Positions 10,447-20,429 of a stretch of 64,000 bases of DNA are shown piece by piece. Made by a program: the position numbers and the translations under genes. The DNA lies in NCBI RefSeq assembly GCF_020497125.1, contig NC_059075.1:32772003-32836002 (forward strand), given 5' to 3'. The first letter of the stretch is position 1; every line of letters starts with the position of its first letter. This DNA is from Mauremys mutica. Taxonomy: Eukaryota > Chordata > Testudines > Geoemydidae. A model generated the notes under the pieces. The model was not told the origin of the DNA. It was given only the letters and a program-made list of their open reading frames with translations, and ran no database searches.

Positions 10447-11451
10447 ATGGAGTTGTGCTGCTCTGCTCCTGTGCAGCACGTTTTATTGAGCAGCAGAAAG
10501 CCTTCCACTCGATCTACCTACCTGGGCTCAAGCGCGTGATGCTATTCCTTCGGAACTCCCGCTTCCGATGGTCCTGGACTATCTCTGGTCGCTAAAACAA
10601 CAAGGCCTTACGCTGTCCTCCATCAAAGTGCACTTAGCGGCCATCTCCGCTTTCCACCCCGGTGAGGGGGGATATACGCTGTTCTCTCACCCGCTGACTA
10701 CTCGCTTCAGAAAGGGCCTTGATCGTCTCTACCCCCAGGTGCGTCATCCGAGTCCCACCTTGGACCTCAATCTGGTCCTCAACAGGCTCATGTCTCCGCC
10801 CTTCGAGCCGCTGGCCACCTGCTCCTTGCTGTACCTCTCATGGAAGACGGTTTTTCTCGTGGCTATCACATCCGCCAGACGAGTCTCTGAGCTCAAGGCG
10901 CTCATGGCGGACCCGCCATACACCATTTTCCATAAGGATAAGGTACAGCTACGTCCACATCCGGCGTTTCTCCCGAAGGTAGTGTCCGCCTTCCACATTA
11001 ACCAGGACATCTTCCTGCCAGTTTTCTTTCCAAAGCCTCACGCATCTCCGAGAGAACAACGACTTCACTCCCTCGATGTTCGCAGGGCGTTGGCTTTCTA
11101 TGTTGATCGGACAAATCCCCGCAACTGTTTGTGGCAATTGCTGACCGGATGAGAGGTCTTCCTGTCTCATCGCAGCGAATCTCCTTGTGGCTCACAGAGT
11201 GCATTCGCACCTGCTATAACTTGGCTAATGTCCCCTTGGGCCATCTCACCGCCCACTCTACCAGGGCCCAGGCCTCCTCTGCTGCCTTTCTGGCGCAAGT
11301 ACCCATACAAGAGATATGCAGAGCGGCGACCTGGTCATCCGTCCATACTTTTGCCTCACACTATGCCCTGGTCCAACAGTCGAGAGGTGACGCAGCCTTT
11401 GGCTCTGCGGTCCTGCATACTGCCACGTCTCACTCCAACCCCACCGCCTAG
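10447..11451 (+). pseudogene. DIRS tyrosine recombinase, frameshifted
   Basis: This is the site-specific recombinase thought to insert the circular DIRS intermediate. The N-terminal core-binding part starts in one frame (LLSSRKPSTRSTYL, about 10480-10530), shifts near 10535, and continues at 10568 with MVLDYLWSLKQQGLTLSSI. The catalytic part shows the first arginine in ITSARRVSELKAL (about 10865-10900). Another shift near 11110-11135 separates it from the last part (from 11131), with the HxxR box in LTAHSTRAQASS and the nucleophile tyrosine in FASHYALVQQ. The tetrad residues are all visible but lie in different frames, so this copy should not make an active enzyme. Confidence 0.85.
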
Positions 11452-11466
11452 GTAAGGCTTGGGATT

Positions 11467-11567
11467 CACCTAACTGGAATGGATATGAGCAATCACTCGA
11501 AGAAGAAAAAACGGTTACTTACCTTTGTAACTGTTGTTCTTCGAGATGTGTTGCTCATATCCATTCC
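11467..11567. repeat. internal complementary region of the DIRS element
   Basis: Bases 11467-11507 are the exact reverse complement of the left outer end 5671-5711. Bases 11506-11567 are the reverse complement of the right outer end 11753-11814, with one mismatch (TTCTTCG versus TTCTTTG). The two halves abut with a two-base overlap, as the DIRS-1 model requires for rebuilding both ends during circle formation. Confidence 0.9.
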
Positions 11568-11605
11568 ACACCCACCCTCCTTCCCCACTGTCGGAGTAGC
11601 CGGCA

Positions 11606-11814
11606 AGAAGGAACTGAGGGTCGGGTGGGTCGGCTGAGGTATATATGCGGTGCCGTTATGGCGCCACTCCAGGGGGCGCTCAGCCGACCCACTGGGGTTG
11701 CTAGGGTAAAAGTCTTCCGACGAAAGTGCACGCGGCGCGCACACACCTAACTGGAATGGATATGAGCAACACATCTCAAAGAACAACAGTTACAAAGGTA
11801 AGTAACCGTTTTTT
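11606..11814 (-). repeat. right inverted terminal repeat of the DIRS element
   Basis: Reverse complement of the left ITR up to about 11767, followed by a right-end extension ending GTAAGTAACCGTTTTTT that is copied in inverted form in the internal complementary region. The near identity of the arms points to a fairly recent insertion. Confidence 0.9.
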
Positions 11815-11980
11815 ACATATGTGAGCATCTAACAAAGGTTATTGAAGTGATAGTAAGTATGTGGCTTAATTTTGCTCCTACTATCAGAAGTGCACTTCCT
11901 CTATTTAGATAATGTGAGGATTTACTTATCCAGTAACAGAGCTCATTTCATTTGAGATCCTGGTTTCCCGTTCCCATTCA

Positions 11981-12190
11981 GGCCTTGTCTACACTTCAAT
12001 TAGATCAACCTAGCTATGTCTCTCAGGGCTGTGAAAAACTTCATTTCTTGAGTGCCCTAGTTAGGTCTACCTAATCCCTGGTGTAGACACTGCTCGTTCG
12101 ACAGAAGAATTCTTCCTGTGACCTAGCTATTGCCCCTCAGCAAGACTGATGGAAAAACCCCTTCTGTTGATGTGGGAAGTGTCTATACTA
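11981..12190. mobile_element. MITE relic with GGCCTTGTCTACAC end
   Basis: The left end GGCCTTGTCTACACTTCA and internal TGGTGTAGACA resemble the 3-bp-duplication MITE family at 25328-25605. The right terminus is degenerate or lost, so the end coordinate is approximate. Confidence 0.55.
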
Positions 12191-12914
12191 CAGTCATTCA
12201 GATGTTCTCAGATGGTACAGTGCGGGACTTCATATAAGTAATGAGATTGAGGAATCTGCTCTGCAAGATAATGATGCTACTATGCTGGCATTTTTTTCCT
12301 TCTTGTGTTTTATTTCTCTTGGTCTGATTCTGTTCTCACACCAGTTTTACTCCTTTGGCTTCAGTGAAGTTACTCCTGATTTCTGCTCATGCAAATAAGA
12401 GGAGAATTTGGCCCTAGGGTTGTGGAAGGAAGAACTTCTAGCCATAAATACATAGCATCTCTGCGTTTTGGTTGCAAGTCCACGATAGCCATCCTGGGAG
12501 ACTGTTCGTTTCAGATCAAGATAGTTATGTTAGCCTTAAAAAAACTTAATCTTGGGAACTGATGTAGGCATTTGTGAGAAGACTCATTCCAATGAGTCTC
12601 AACTATGATTGGTTGCCTCAGTTTGGAAAAGAAGCCAAACAGCTAACCTAGATCAGTGACTCTAAGATGTCAAAATACTATTTACAGGCTTACAAGACAC
12701 TGAATTGCTGTACTTCATTTCAGCAACCCTCTTCTACTGTTTCCCAAGAGCTAGGTGGGCCTCAAACTGCCAATATAATTTTCTGAAGGAAGATTCTCAG
12801 TAAGTGGAGGAATGAATGGGCATTTGTATAGAGACCCTGCAATTGAAAAAAGTGAATGTTGTGGTATACACAGTAGAAATTCATTTATGGGATTCTGCAA
12901 TAGATAATATGACT
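12191..12914. other. intronic sequence, nothing recognised
   Basis: Non-coding AT-rich stretch between a MITE relic and a CR1 fragment. No gene or clear repeat is seen. Confidence 0.45.
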
Positions 12915-13650
12915 GAGTGCCTTGAATACTGCATACAATTCTGGTCACCCATCTCAAAAAAGATAGATTAGAATTTGAAAAGTTATGGACAGGCCGGGTG
13001 CAAGGATGTTTCGCGCCATAGGCAAAACTTCCACCTTGTGCCCCTTCCCCCCAGCCCTGTGGCAGCTCTCCGTCCCCTCCTCCGCCCTGAGGCGCTGCCC
13101 CCCCCAGCAGCTGCCCCCTCCGCCCTGAGGCACCCCTCCCCCCGCGACAGCTCCCCCCAGCCCGGGGAGCTGTGCGGTAGCTCCCTGCCCCAGCTTACCT
13201 CTGCTCTGCCTCCTCCCCAAGCATGCTGTCGCCACTCCACTTCTCCTGCCTCCCAGGCTTGCGGCGCCAATCAGCTGTTTGGCGCCGCAAGCCTGGGAGG
13301 GAGAGAAGCAGAGCGGGGTGGTGTGCTCAGGGGAGGAGGCGGAGCAGAGGTGAGCTGGGGTGGGGAGCGGTTCCCCGGCGTGCTTCCTCCCCCCCCCCCC
13401 CACTTGCTGCAGGCGGCCCTCCCCGCACCCCCCTGCCCCAGGTCCCTCCGCCTAAATGCAGACGACAACCGGGGCGGCCGAAGATCCGGTCGCCGCCGAA
13501 GGACCCGAAATGCCGCTCCCCAAATGCTAGTGCCCTAGGCGACCGCCTAGGTCGCCTAATGGGTTGCACCGGCCCTGGTTATGGAGAAGGGCAACAAAAA
13601 TGATTAAGGGTATGGAACATCTTAGTGAGGGTGGGGCCGATAGGGAAAAA
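12915..13650 (+). mobile_element. CR1 LINE 3' fragment split by a hAT element
   Basis: CTGGTCACCCATCTCAAAAA (12942 onward) and, after the insertion, GGGCAACAAAAATGATTAAG (from 13589) are adjoining segments of the CR1 3' region. The 588-bp hAT insertion at 12990-13577 separates them. It is a short, 5'-truncated dead copy. Confidence 0.75.
12990..13577. mobile_element. non-autonomous hAT element in CR1
   Basis: The ends CAGGCCGGGTGCAA and TTGCACCGGCCCTG are inverted. They are flanked by the perfect 8-bp repeat GTTATGGA (12982-12989 and 13578-13585). The interior is very GC-rich with an inverted segment around GCTTGCGGCGCCAATCAG (about 13240-13310). The open frames on both strands show no transposase features. 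Confidence 0.9.
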
Positions 13651-16082
13651 GTGTTACTATTATGGCCTATTTCCTGTGGAATTTAATAAATATAGTATTT
13701 CTTAGGGTTTTTTGTTTTTTTAAACCATCCAGTAGAACTGGATAGATTATCTACTGGTTGTAGTGTTTTGTGGGATGGTTATTCTCTAGGAGCGAAATCC
13801 TGGCCTTGATGAAATCAGTGCGTGTTTCCCCCTTCACTTCAATTGAGCCAGGATGTCACCAGAGGTTTTTAGAGGAACTTTTATAGAACTCTGGTTCAAG
13901 CCCAGTTAAATACTGTGGGACTTTCCCAGAGGGGAAACTTTTTAAAAAATGTTTAATGTCACTAAAAAGCATTTTCATTTCTTTTGTTTTCTGCCTCCTT
14001 CCTGCCCCCATTTTAGGACAGGGCTGAATGCAGGCTAGGCTTTGAAATGGTCAATCTGTGTATGCACTGAAAGTACAAGAAAAGTTGCAAAGAAATACAT
14101 CATTGTTTCGGTATTAAATTATGGATGGAAATATTGGGTGGGAAGAAAATCAGTGTAGCTGCAATGTTGTGGTGAATCTTGAGTGAATTTAGACAAACAT
14201 ACAGGTTGGGAATTTCGCTTGTCTCATATCTTAATAGCTAAGTAACTCATCTTAAAGAGAACATTTTTTTTCCTGGGCTGACAAATAACTGTTGCTTAGC
14301 ATAGTTTTTTATTGCCAAGTAATTGTCTAGTTGCAATGGCTTGTTTTTGTTTTATTTTAAAAGTCTTTCATCCCCAAAAGGAAACATTTAAATTTGTAAA
14401 CTTTGCTGTGCCAAGAGCTGGTAGAATTCTGTTTATAATCTTATTGGGAGTGCTTGTGGCTTTTGAACTTTTGGTTGCCCAGCAGAGAAACAGGAAAGGA
14501 GCTGTCACAAGGAGACAAATCACATGGAAGCTTCGGTACAGTACTTGCTCCCAGCAACTGGAGACAAATGGGAAGATTTTTCAGACTACCCCGCCTGGCC
14601 CAATAAAATGTTTTTACTTATTTATTTATGTGCTCATTTTATACAGATGGTGACTTGCAGATCAAGTCACCATAAGTTTAGCTAAAGAGGGAGCAGGAAG
14701 TAGTATTGTTAGCCTTGAAAATTCGTCACAAAGAATATCTCTTTCCTGTTGCATCATCACAAGTTAGAAAAGCAATAAAGTTTGTATGATGCATGTCTGT
14801 CTTCTATGTAAAATTTTCTCAAGACAGAAGCATTCTGTTTTTAGAGAATATTAGCAATAAATCTAAACGGACACTCTGGAAAAACCTGGATCTGGCTCTT
14901 TTTGTTGTCCTCAAACTGACATTCACCCTCCCCCCCCAAAATTAAAATAAAAGTCAGTGGTGGGATTAAAATGCAAGAAAACCCACCAGATTGATTCTAA
15001 ACTGGCTGGAAAGGAGTACGTGTCATGAGTATTGACAGAATTCTGTATTCAGCTGTCACATCTTCTGTGATTGCCATAATTTTTTCCACAATTTTAACAC
15101 AACCATTGTGCTCCTCTTCCGCAAATATAGATTTGGTGTCAAAATCTGAATCATCAATTTTCTGTGCTAGAATAAAAGGAAAGATTATGTTCCAGCAGTA
15201 ATGTTTCAGTTTCTGCCTGTTTTGACTCCGTTTATGACCTTTTGTTGTTTGGGTTCACTTTAATCAATGGGCTCCATCACTTGTCTGAATTGTTGTTCAA
15301 TTTTGACCATCTGTAGTTTCAGCTTTTTTTTTTTTTTAATAGGTCTGGTCAGAATTTGAAAAATGTGGGGAAGTTCTACTTTTTTTTTTAATGGTCTTAA
15401 TTAGATGAAGCAGTGTTGCCAGTCCCAAGCACTTAAAAACCATTAAATTAACTTAGAAATCACAAGATCTTAAAAATAAATAAATAAATAATTGCCTTCT
15501 TGTTTTTGAGCCTTTAGAATCTTCTTTCAAGTTTTTCTCAGCAACCACACAAAACTTACTCTCTAAAATGAAAGCTGAAATTTTCACATGATCATGTGAC
15601 TCCAGGAACCTGGGCTTTAATAAAAACACCAAATATTGGTAGTCATGCGATAAGGTTGGCAGTACTAAAGCCATACTTTTGGGACTGCAATACAGGCAAT
15701 AATCTGTCAAATATGCGGGAAACTTTCTTCAGTCATTTGTAAGTATAGCGCCTCTCTGCAGAGCCGTTCGTTGTTGTAAAATATTTGCTGTATTGTTATC
15801 GGAGTGTTTTTGATAAGTGCAGTCTTCAACCTTTTTTAGTAGTTGGATGCAAATATAAAGAGAGAATCTACTAGAGAATTCCATCAAGGATCACTGGGAG
15901 GTTGAGTTATCTACCTTCCTCTTCCTGTCAGTTAACCATGAGGCAGCTGATATTGGTTGACAAAGTTTTGACCATCAGTGTTATTTAGGACTCTAAGGTG
16001 GCAACTAATTTCCTAACAAACTTTAAATTTGAATACATGTAAGATTTAAATTAATTAAACCTGAGAAGTTATTACATATTTT
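13651..16082. other. intronic sequence, nothing recognised
   Basis: AT-rich non-coding sequence with poly(T) runs near 15330 and 15380 and a TAAA tetranucleotide run near 15475-15490. A 113-codon open frame at 14312-14653 has no recognisable feature. Confidence 0.45.
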
Positions 16083-16376
16083 CAGGGGTGAAAGTAAAAT
16101 TGAACTCTTGGGGTACAGGGGCTGACTCTGGGTGCCTCTGTTTCTCCCCCTCCTGAAGGAGCAGGGCTGGGGCTCAGCATCCCCTAGTCAGCCCATCCGC
16201 ATTGCCTGGCCGGTGCCACTTGGGGCTCCCACAGTGATTTAAAGAGCCCGGGGCCCTTTTAAATCGCTAGTCCCAGGGCAGCTGCTCCTTTTGCCCTTGA
16301 AGTGCTTGGAGAGTGTTTTTTTCACACCCGAGCAAGAAAGTTGTAGTTCTGTAAAATGCCAGTGTAGACAAGCCCC
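16083..16376. repeat. abutting fragments of a hAT-like repeat and a MITE
   Basis: The left part starts CAGGGGTGAAAGTAAA, a hAT-like terminus, and runs GC-rich to about 16300. The right part ends CCAGTGTAGACAAGCCCC, the right end of a GTCTACAC-type MITE. Neither has its opposite terminus here, so this is a junction of two truncated repeats. Confidence 0.45.
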
Positions 16377-17085
16377 AAATCTATCTGCAGCAGTATATCC
16401 AGGGTGTGAAGTACTTCAGTCATTCTCTGAGTTGCTTTTTTGCTCTATATTGAAGAGTATGTTAGCATAAAAGAATTCTTATGAAGTCCAAGTCTTTGCC
16501 TTTCAGTTGTTTTCATTGGTTGATCAAGATCAAAGACTGGGTTGGAGGAGCTCTTCCTGCGTGATTGACGAGCTCATAGAAGAACTGGAACTGTGACTTA
16601 ATATATCATTGCCATGTTTTGGTGACAGTTATGACATCAAAATATCTTCTGCTGTATTGTTGAACTCTGATTCCCAACTTTTACTTCAGTAGACCGTTTC
16701 ATTCAGTGGCACATTTGATCTTGAATAATTTGAAGAAACAAATTTTCTGTGCTTTCTGAGAGGACCATAAATCCTTTCTACCTTGCTACTTAACAACTCT
16801 TGGCACCATTAACATTTTATTTCATATGAATTATCTGTTTTCATTACTTAAGTCCATTCTGTCACTTGTTTCTTACCATTCCGTTCCACTTCAGGTATCT
16901 TGAGCCAGATAAATTCATACATTAATGTACGTTAATCACTAATCACCTTCTTGCAGTATTGATTGGCAGCTTTCATATATCGTATGATTAAGATGAGCAA
17001 GTTACTTTGTAAACACTGGAGAGTAGAGGTGGGTGGGTAAAGACGAGTCTGCCAGTTTTTTATAGAGAGAGAAGTGGGGAGGGAT
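16377..17085. other. intronic sequence, nothing recognised
   Basis: Non-coding AT-rich sequence without a gene or repeat that I can name. Confidence 0.45.
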
Positions 17086-17256
17086 AGCTCAGTGGTTTGA
17101 GCATTGGCCTGCTAAACCCAGGGTTGTGAGTTCAATCCTTGAGGGGGCCATTTAGGGATCTGGGGTAAAAAAACTGTCTGGAGATTAGTCCTGCTTTGAG
17201 CAGGGGGTTGGACTAGATGAAATTCTGAGTTCCCTTCCAACCCTGATATTCTATGA
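17086..17256 (+). mobile_element. tRNA-derived turtle SINE (Cry I / Pol III type)
   Basis: The head GGGGAGGGATAGCTCAGTGG contains an A-box-like TAGCTCAGTGG. About 40 bases later GGTTGTGAGTTCAATCC fits a Pol III B box. The body follows, then the tail CCAACCCTGATATTCTATGA, shared with CR1 LINEs, whose machinery is thought to mobilise it. This SINE class is the best taxonomic marker in the window, pointing to a cryptodiran turtle. Confidence 0.9.
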
Positions 17257-17360
17257 ACCTTTTGCCCACTGTCAAGAAGCTTCTGGAACCTAGCAAACTA
17301 AGCCCCCTAAGGGTTCACAATTCTACTCAGTCCCATCTTTACAATTTCTATTGACACTTT

Positions 17361-17513
17361 GGGCTTGGCTACACTTACAAGTTGCAGCGCTGGGAGTTAC
17401 AGCGCTGGTCATGCAGCTGTGGAAGGGCCAGCGCTGGAGTGTGGCCACACTGACAGCTACCAGCGCTGCAGTGTGGCCACACTTGCAGCACTTTCCAGCG
17501 CTGTATTGAGAGG
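17361..17513. repeat. left TIR and subterminal CAGCGCTG array
   Basis: The 33-bp TIR is followed by five copies in total of the 8-bp palindrome CAGCGCTG within about 130 bp. Several are embedded in TGTGGCCACACT-containing inverted motifs. Subterminal repeats of Harbinger elements are known binding sites for the Myb-like accessory protein, so these are candidate binding sites here. Confidence 0.75.
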
Positions 17514-17741
17514 TGCATTGTGGGCAGCTATCCCACAGAGCACCTCGTCCCGTTTTGGCGCCGTTTTGGCGCTGAGTATTGTGGGAAGGGGAAGGAAGTG
17601 TGCGGGTCATTCCGCTTCCTGTTTGCCAGCGCCCCGTGGTGCATCGCTTCACATCCCAGCATTCACTCTTTCCAGCAGCGTTTGGCGCCATTGTGAGTGT
17701 CTTTCTGTTACTCTCTGTGTGAATCGCGATTTCTGTGGCAA

Positions 17742-18989
17742 ATGGAGCCCGATCTGCTGAGGACTCTGCTGATGAGTGTCACCAGCACAACACGTTTGGC
17801 AGTCCAGCTATTCCTTCAGCTCCAAAGTGACAGTGAGGATTCCGACGATGATATCAATATGGATTTGCCTGCCGCGTGTGACACTAAAGTGCTTGCGGCA
17901 TTTACGGAAATGCTCAGCACCGTTGAACGCCGCTTTTGGGCTCGGGAAACAAGCACTGAGTGGTGGGATCACATCGTCATGGAAGTCTGGGATGACGAGC
18001 AGTGGCTGCAGAACTTTCGTATGAGAAAAGCCACTTTCATGGGACTGTGTGCTGAGCTCGCCCCCACTCTGCGGCGCAAGGACACAAGATTGAGAGCTGC
18101 CCTGACGGTGGAAAAGCGAGTGGCTATTGCAATCTGGAAGCTGGCAACTCCAGACAGCTACCGGTCGGTCGGGAACCAGTTTGGTGTGGGAAAGTCGACC
18201 GTGGGAATCGTTTTGATGCAAGTTTGCAAGGCAATTAATCGCATCCTGCTAAGAAAGACCGTGACTCTGGGGAGCGTGCAGGACATTGTGGATGGCTTTG
18301 CACACATGGGTTTCCCTAACTGTGGAGGGGCGATAGATGGGACGCATATTCCTATTCTGGCCCCCCCCCACCTGGCATCAGAGTACGTTAATCGGAAGGG
18401 GTATTTCTCTATGGTTCTCCAGGCGCTTGTGGATCACCGCGGGCGTTTCATTGACATTTACACAGGCTGGCCTGGAAAGGTGCATGATGCACGCATCTTT
18501 CGGAACAGTGGCCTGTTCAGGAAGATGCAGGCAGGGACTTTTTTCCCAGACAGGAAGATCACAGTAGGGGATGTCGAAATGCCCACTGTGATCCTTGGAG
18601 ACCCCGCGTACCCGTTACTGCCTTGGCTCATGAAACCCTATACAGGGAAGCTTGACAGGAGCAAGGACCGGTTCAACTACAGGCTGAGCCGGTGCAGAAT
18701 GACTGTGGAGTGTGCTTTTGGGCGTTTAAAAGCCCGCTGGCGTTGCTTGTATGGGAAGCTAGACTTGGGGGAAAGCAGCATCCCCGCGGTTATATGCGCT
18801 TGCTGTACCCTCCATAATATTTGTGAAGGGAAGGGTGAAACATTCAGTGAGGCATGGACCACCGAGGTTCAAGTCCTGGAGGCTGAATATGCACAGCCAG
18901 AGAGCAGGGCTACTAGAGAGGCCCAGCACAGGGCTACAAGGATTAGGGATGCCTTGAGGGAAGAATTTGAGGCTGAAAGCCAACAATAA
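17742..18989 (+). CDS. PIF/Harbinger DDE transposase (HARBI1-like)
   Basis: An intact nuclease that would cut and rejoin the element's ends. ATG 17742 (MEPDLLRTLL) is preferred; the frame is open 15 codons further to 17697. An acidic stretch (SDSEDSDDD) precedes a helix-turn-helix-like region (TPDSYRSVGNQFGVGKSTVG). The catalytic triad is visible, counting from 17697: Asp 214 in GGAIDGTHIPI, Asp 302 in ILGDPAYPLLPW, Glu 338 in MTVECAFGRLK. The last two are separated by 35 residues, as expected. Other family blocks are FSMVLQALVD, YTGWPGKVHDARIF and CTLHNICE. At 415 residues it has a normal HARBI1/Harbinger length and no internal stop. An AATAAA lies 125 bases after the stop. Confidence 0.95.
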   Translation: MEPDLLRTLLMSVTSTTRLAVQLFLQLQSDSEDSDDDINMDLPAACDTKVLAAFTEMLSTVERRFWARETSTEWWDHIVMEVWDDEQWLQNFRMRKATFMGLCAELAPTLRRKDTRLRAALTVEKRVAIAIWKLATPDSYRSVGNQFGVGKSTVGIVLMQVCKAINRILLRKTVTLGSVQDIVDGFAHMGFPNCGGAIDGTHIPILAPPHLASEYVNRKGYFSMVLQALVDHRGRFIDIYTGWPGKVHDARIFRNSGLFRKMQAGTFFPDRKITVGDVEMPTVILGDPAYPLLPWLMKPYTGKLDRSKDRFNYRLSRCRMTVECAFGRLKARWRCLYGKLDLGESSIPAVICACCTLHNICEGKGETFSEAWTTEVQVLEAEYAQPESRATREAQHRATRIRDALREEFEAESQQ

Positions 18990-19113
18990 TGTTTGCTGCC
19001 TTGCATGGGAGTGAATTGCACTGCTTACACTGTTATTCTATTATCCATAATAATAATATGATTTGTAGTGCCTCTTTCTTTACTGGGCTAAGGTATCTTT
19101 CACTATCTGCTAT

Positions 19114-19150
19114 AATAAAGACTGTTTTCAAAGCCAAGAATTGTTTTATT
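19114..19150. terminator. convergent poly(A) signals between transposase and Myb-like gene
   Basis: AATAAA at 19114-19119 (+) lies downstream of the transposase stop. TTTATT at 19145-19150 is AATAAA on the minus strand and lies downstream of the Myb-like gene's stop at 19241. The two convergent transcripts would end within about 30-60 bp of each other. Confidence 0.65.
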
Positions 19151-19888
19151 GAAAAGAAAAAAACTTCCTTGACAGACAGACAGACACACAACATTTCATG
19201 AACACAAGAGGGCAGGGGTGTTGGATGTTGAACTGTACAGTCACAAGTTTGCATATGCCCTGTCTGGATTGCTGTTTAATGAATCCTGCACTTCAGGGTT
19301 CATATACTGCATGGTGATGGGGGTTGAATGCAGAGGGTAAGGGTGGTGGTAGGTATCAGGGCTGGTTGGGGAACATACAGGTGTTGGAGGCAGCTGGTGG
19401 TGGTAAGAACCTGGATGCTGGGGAAAGGTGGTTTGAGCTGACATTGGGGCACAAGGCACAAAGGAAGTAGCACGGTAGTGCTCTGCTTGCATGGCAACGA
19501 GTGACTCTATAGACTCCGCTTGGCGCTCCAGGATGCTTAGCAGCCGCTCCGTGGTTTTCCTCTTGGCCACTGCATTTCTCTTGCGTGTCCTGCTTTCTTT
19601 CTCTCGCCAATCCTTCAAGTCCTTACTCTCTCGAGCAGACTGATTAAGAACAGTTTTCAGCATGTCTTCTTTGCTCTTTCGGGGATTTTTTCTCAAATTT
19701 TGAAGCCTCTGTGATGTTGAACATCTGGGCAGTCCAGTAGTCAAGGTCACTGTAGAAACAGAAATGACAACATTTAACACGGGCAGCATTGTATCCACTA
19801 TCTCCAGACATGAATTGTTACACTGAGGGAGTGAGTTCTTATTTAAGCATTCTTTTACCCACACGCATAACACTACAGAAGCCACGAC

Positions 19889-20365
19889 ATGGTGAGTGAG
19901 CAGTGCTTATATGGGGAGAAGTGGGGCTTGGGTGTAAGAGGGGAGCTGGTTGCTTCGGGTAATCTGGAGTGCTAGAGGGGTTGAGTGAAATGAAGATGCA
20001 GATGCAGGGGTGATCTTATCTCCCTATCTCTTCACTAAAGAGTCTCCCAACATTTTTCACAGGACTTAATCCTGGAAGATGTTTCCCTACTGCGAGTCAC
20101 TAGGGAACAGCGGGGGGCTCTTTTAGAGCAATGTGGATTCCGCCCGGGACCCTATGCGGCTTGCCTGTGTTCAGAAATGGTCCCCCCACCACTGGCAGAA
20201 GAGTGGCGCGGACGCGTCACCGTCACTGGGACAAGGGACACAGTGGCTCTGCCTATAAACCTGCGCAGGCATATTGCCCACGCTCTGGATGAAGCTTTTG
20301 CTGAGATAACTGAGGCAGATTACCGCGACGTGATAGACCACATCAACGGGCTATTCCACATCTAG
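19889..20365 (+). CDS. third Harbinger gene: nested two-exon protein of unknown function
   Basis: A small gene lying entirely within the intron (19750-20439) of the Myb-like gene, on the opposite strand. ATG 19889-19891 is followed at once by a strong donor (GTGAGT, 19892). The acceptor after CAACATTTTTCACAG (AG at 20061-20062) opens exon 2 at 20063. Joined, the start codon enters exon 2 in phase 0 and gives 101 residues to the TAG at 20363-20365. AATAAA follows at 20424. The protein starts MDLILEDVSLLRVTREQ, has CGFRPGPYAACLCSE and VPPPLAEEWRGRVTVTG, and ends in a likely helical, acidic region (ALDEAFAEITEADYRDVIDH). I recognise no domain: no zinc finger, membrane segment or signal peptide. 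The frame is intact. An accessory role in transposition is only an inference from location. Confidence 0.7.
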
Positions 20366-20423
20366 AGGCTGGCATGCATGCATCCATAACCCCCCCTCCT
20401 CTCCAGAAACATTTCACCCAGAA

Positions 20424-20429
20424 AATAAA
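20424..20429 (+). terminator. poly(A) signal of the nested Harbinger gene
   Basis: AATAAA lies 58 bases after the stop codon of the nested gene and just before the exon-1 donor of the antisense Myb-like gene. Its position fits 3'-end formation of the nested transcript. Confidence 0.6.

Larger units (their letters stand above)
5671..11814 (+). mobile_element. DIRS retrotransposon, structurally complete, ORFs partly broken
   Basis: DIRS elements are tyrosine-recombinase retrotransposons that integrate through a circular intermediate instead of using an integrase. This 6.1-kb copy has all diagnostic parts: nearly identical inverted terminal repeats, an internal complementary region at 11467-11567 whose two halves are the reverse complements of the two outer ends, an Arg/Ser-rich Gag, RT-RNase H, a Dam-methylase-like segment and a tyrosine recombinase. 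No target duplication is expected, and none is seen. It truncates the PNMA-like gag on its left. Gag and recombinase each carry at least one frameshift; the RT-RNase H frame is open throughout. Confidence 0.95.

Noticed and set aside
9109..10539. 476-codon frame overlapping the RT-RNase H gene
   Set aside because: For most of its length it is a shadow of the RT frame with Pro/Ser-rich nonsense. Only its last roughly 30 codons are real, as the start of the recombinase.
17086..17256. Possible tRNA gene because of A-box and B-box
   Set aside because: The body and CR1-like tail, plus a near-identical inverted copy at 4993-5174, make it a SINE. No full cloverleaf acceptor stem is evident.
19241..19885. 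Myb-like exon 2 read as a stand-alone gene starting near 19885
   Set aside because: That start is a GTG in intron sequence. A clear acceptor at 19750/19749 and the family layout place the true exon boundary at 19749.
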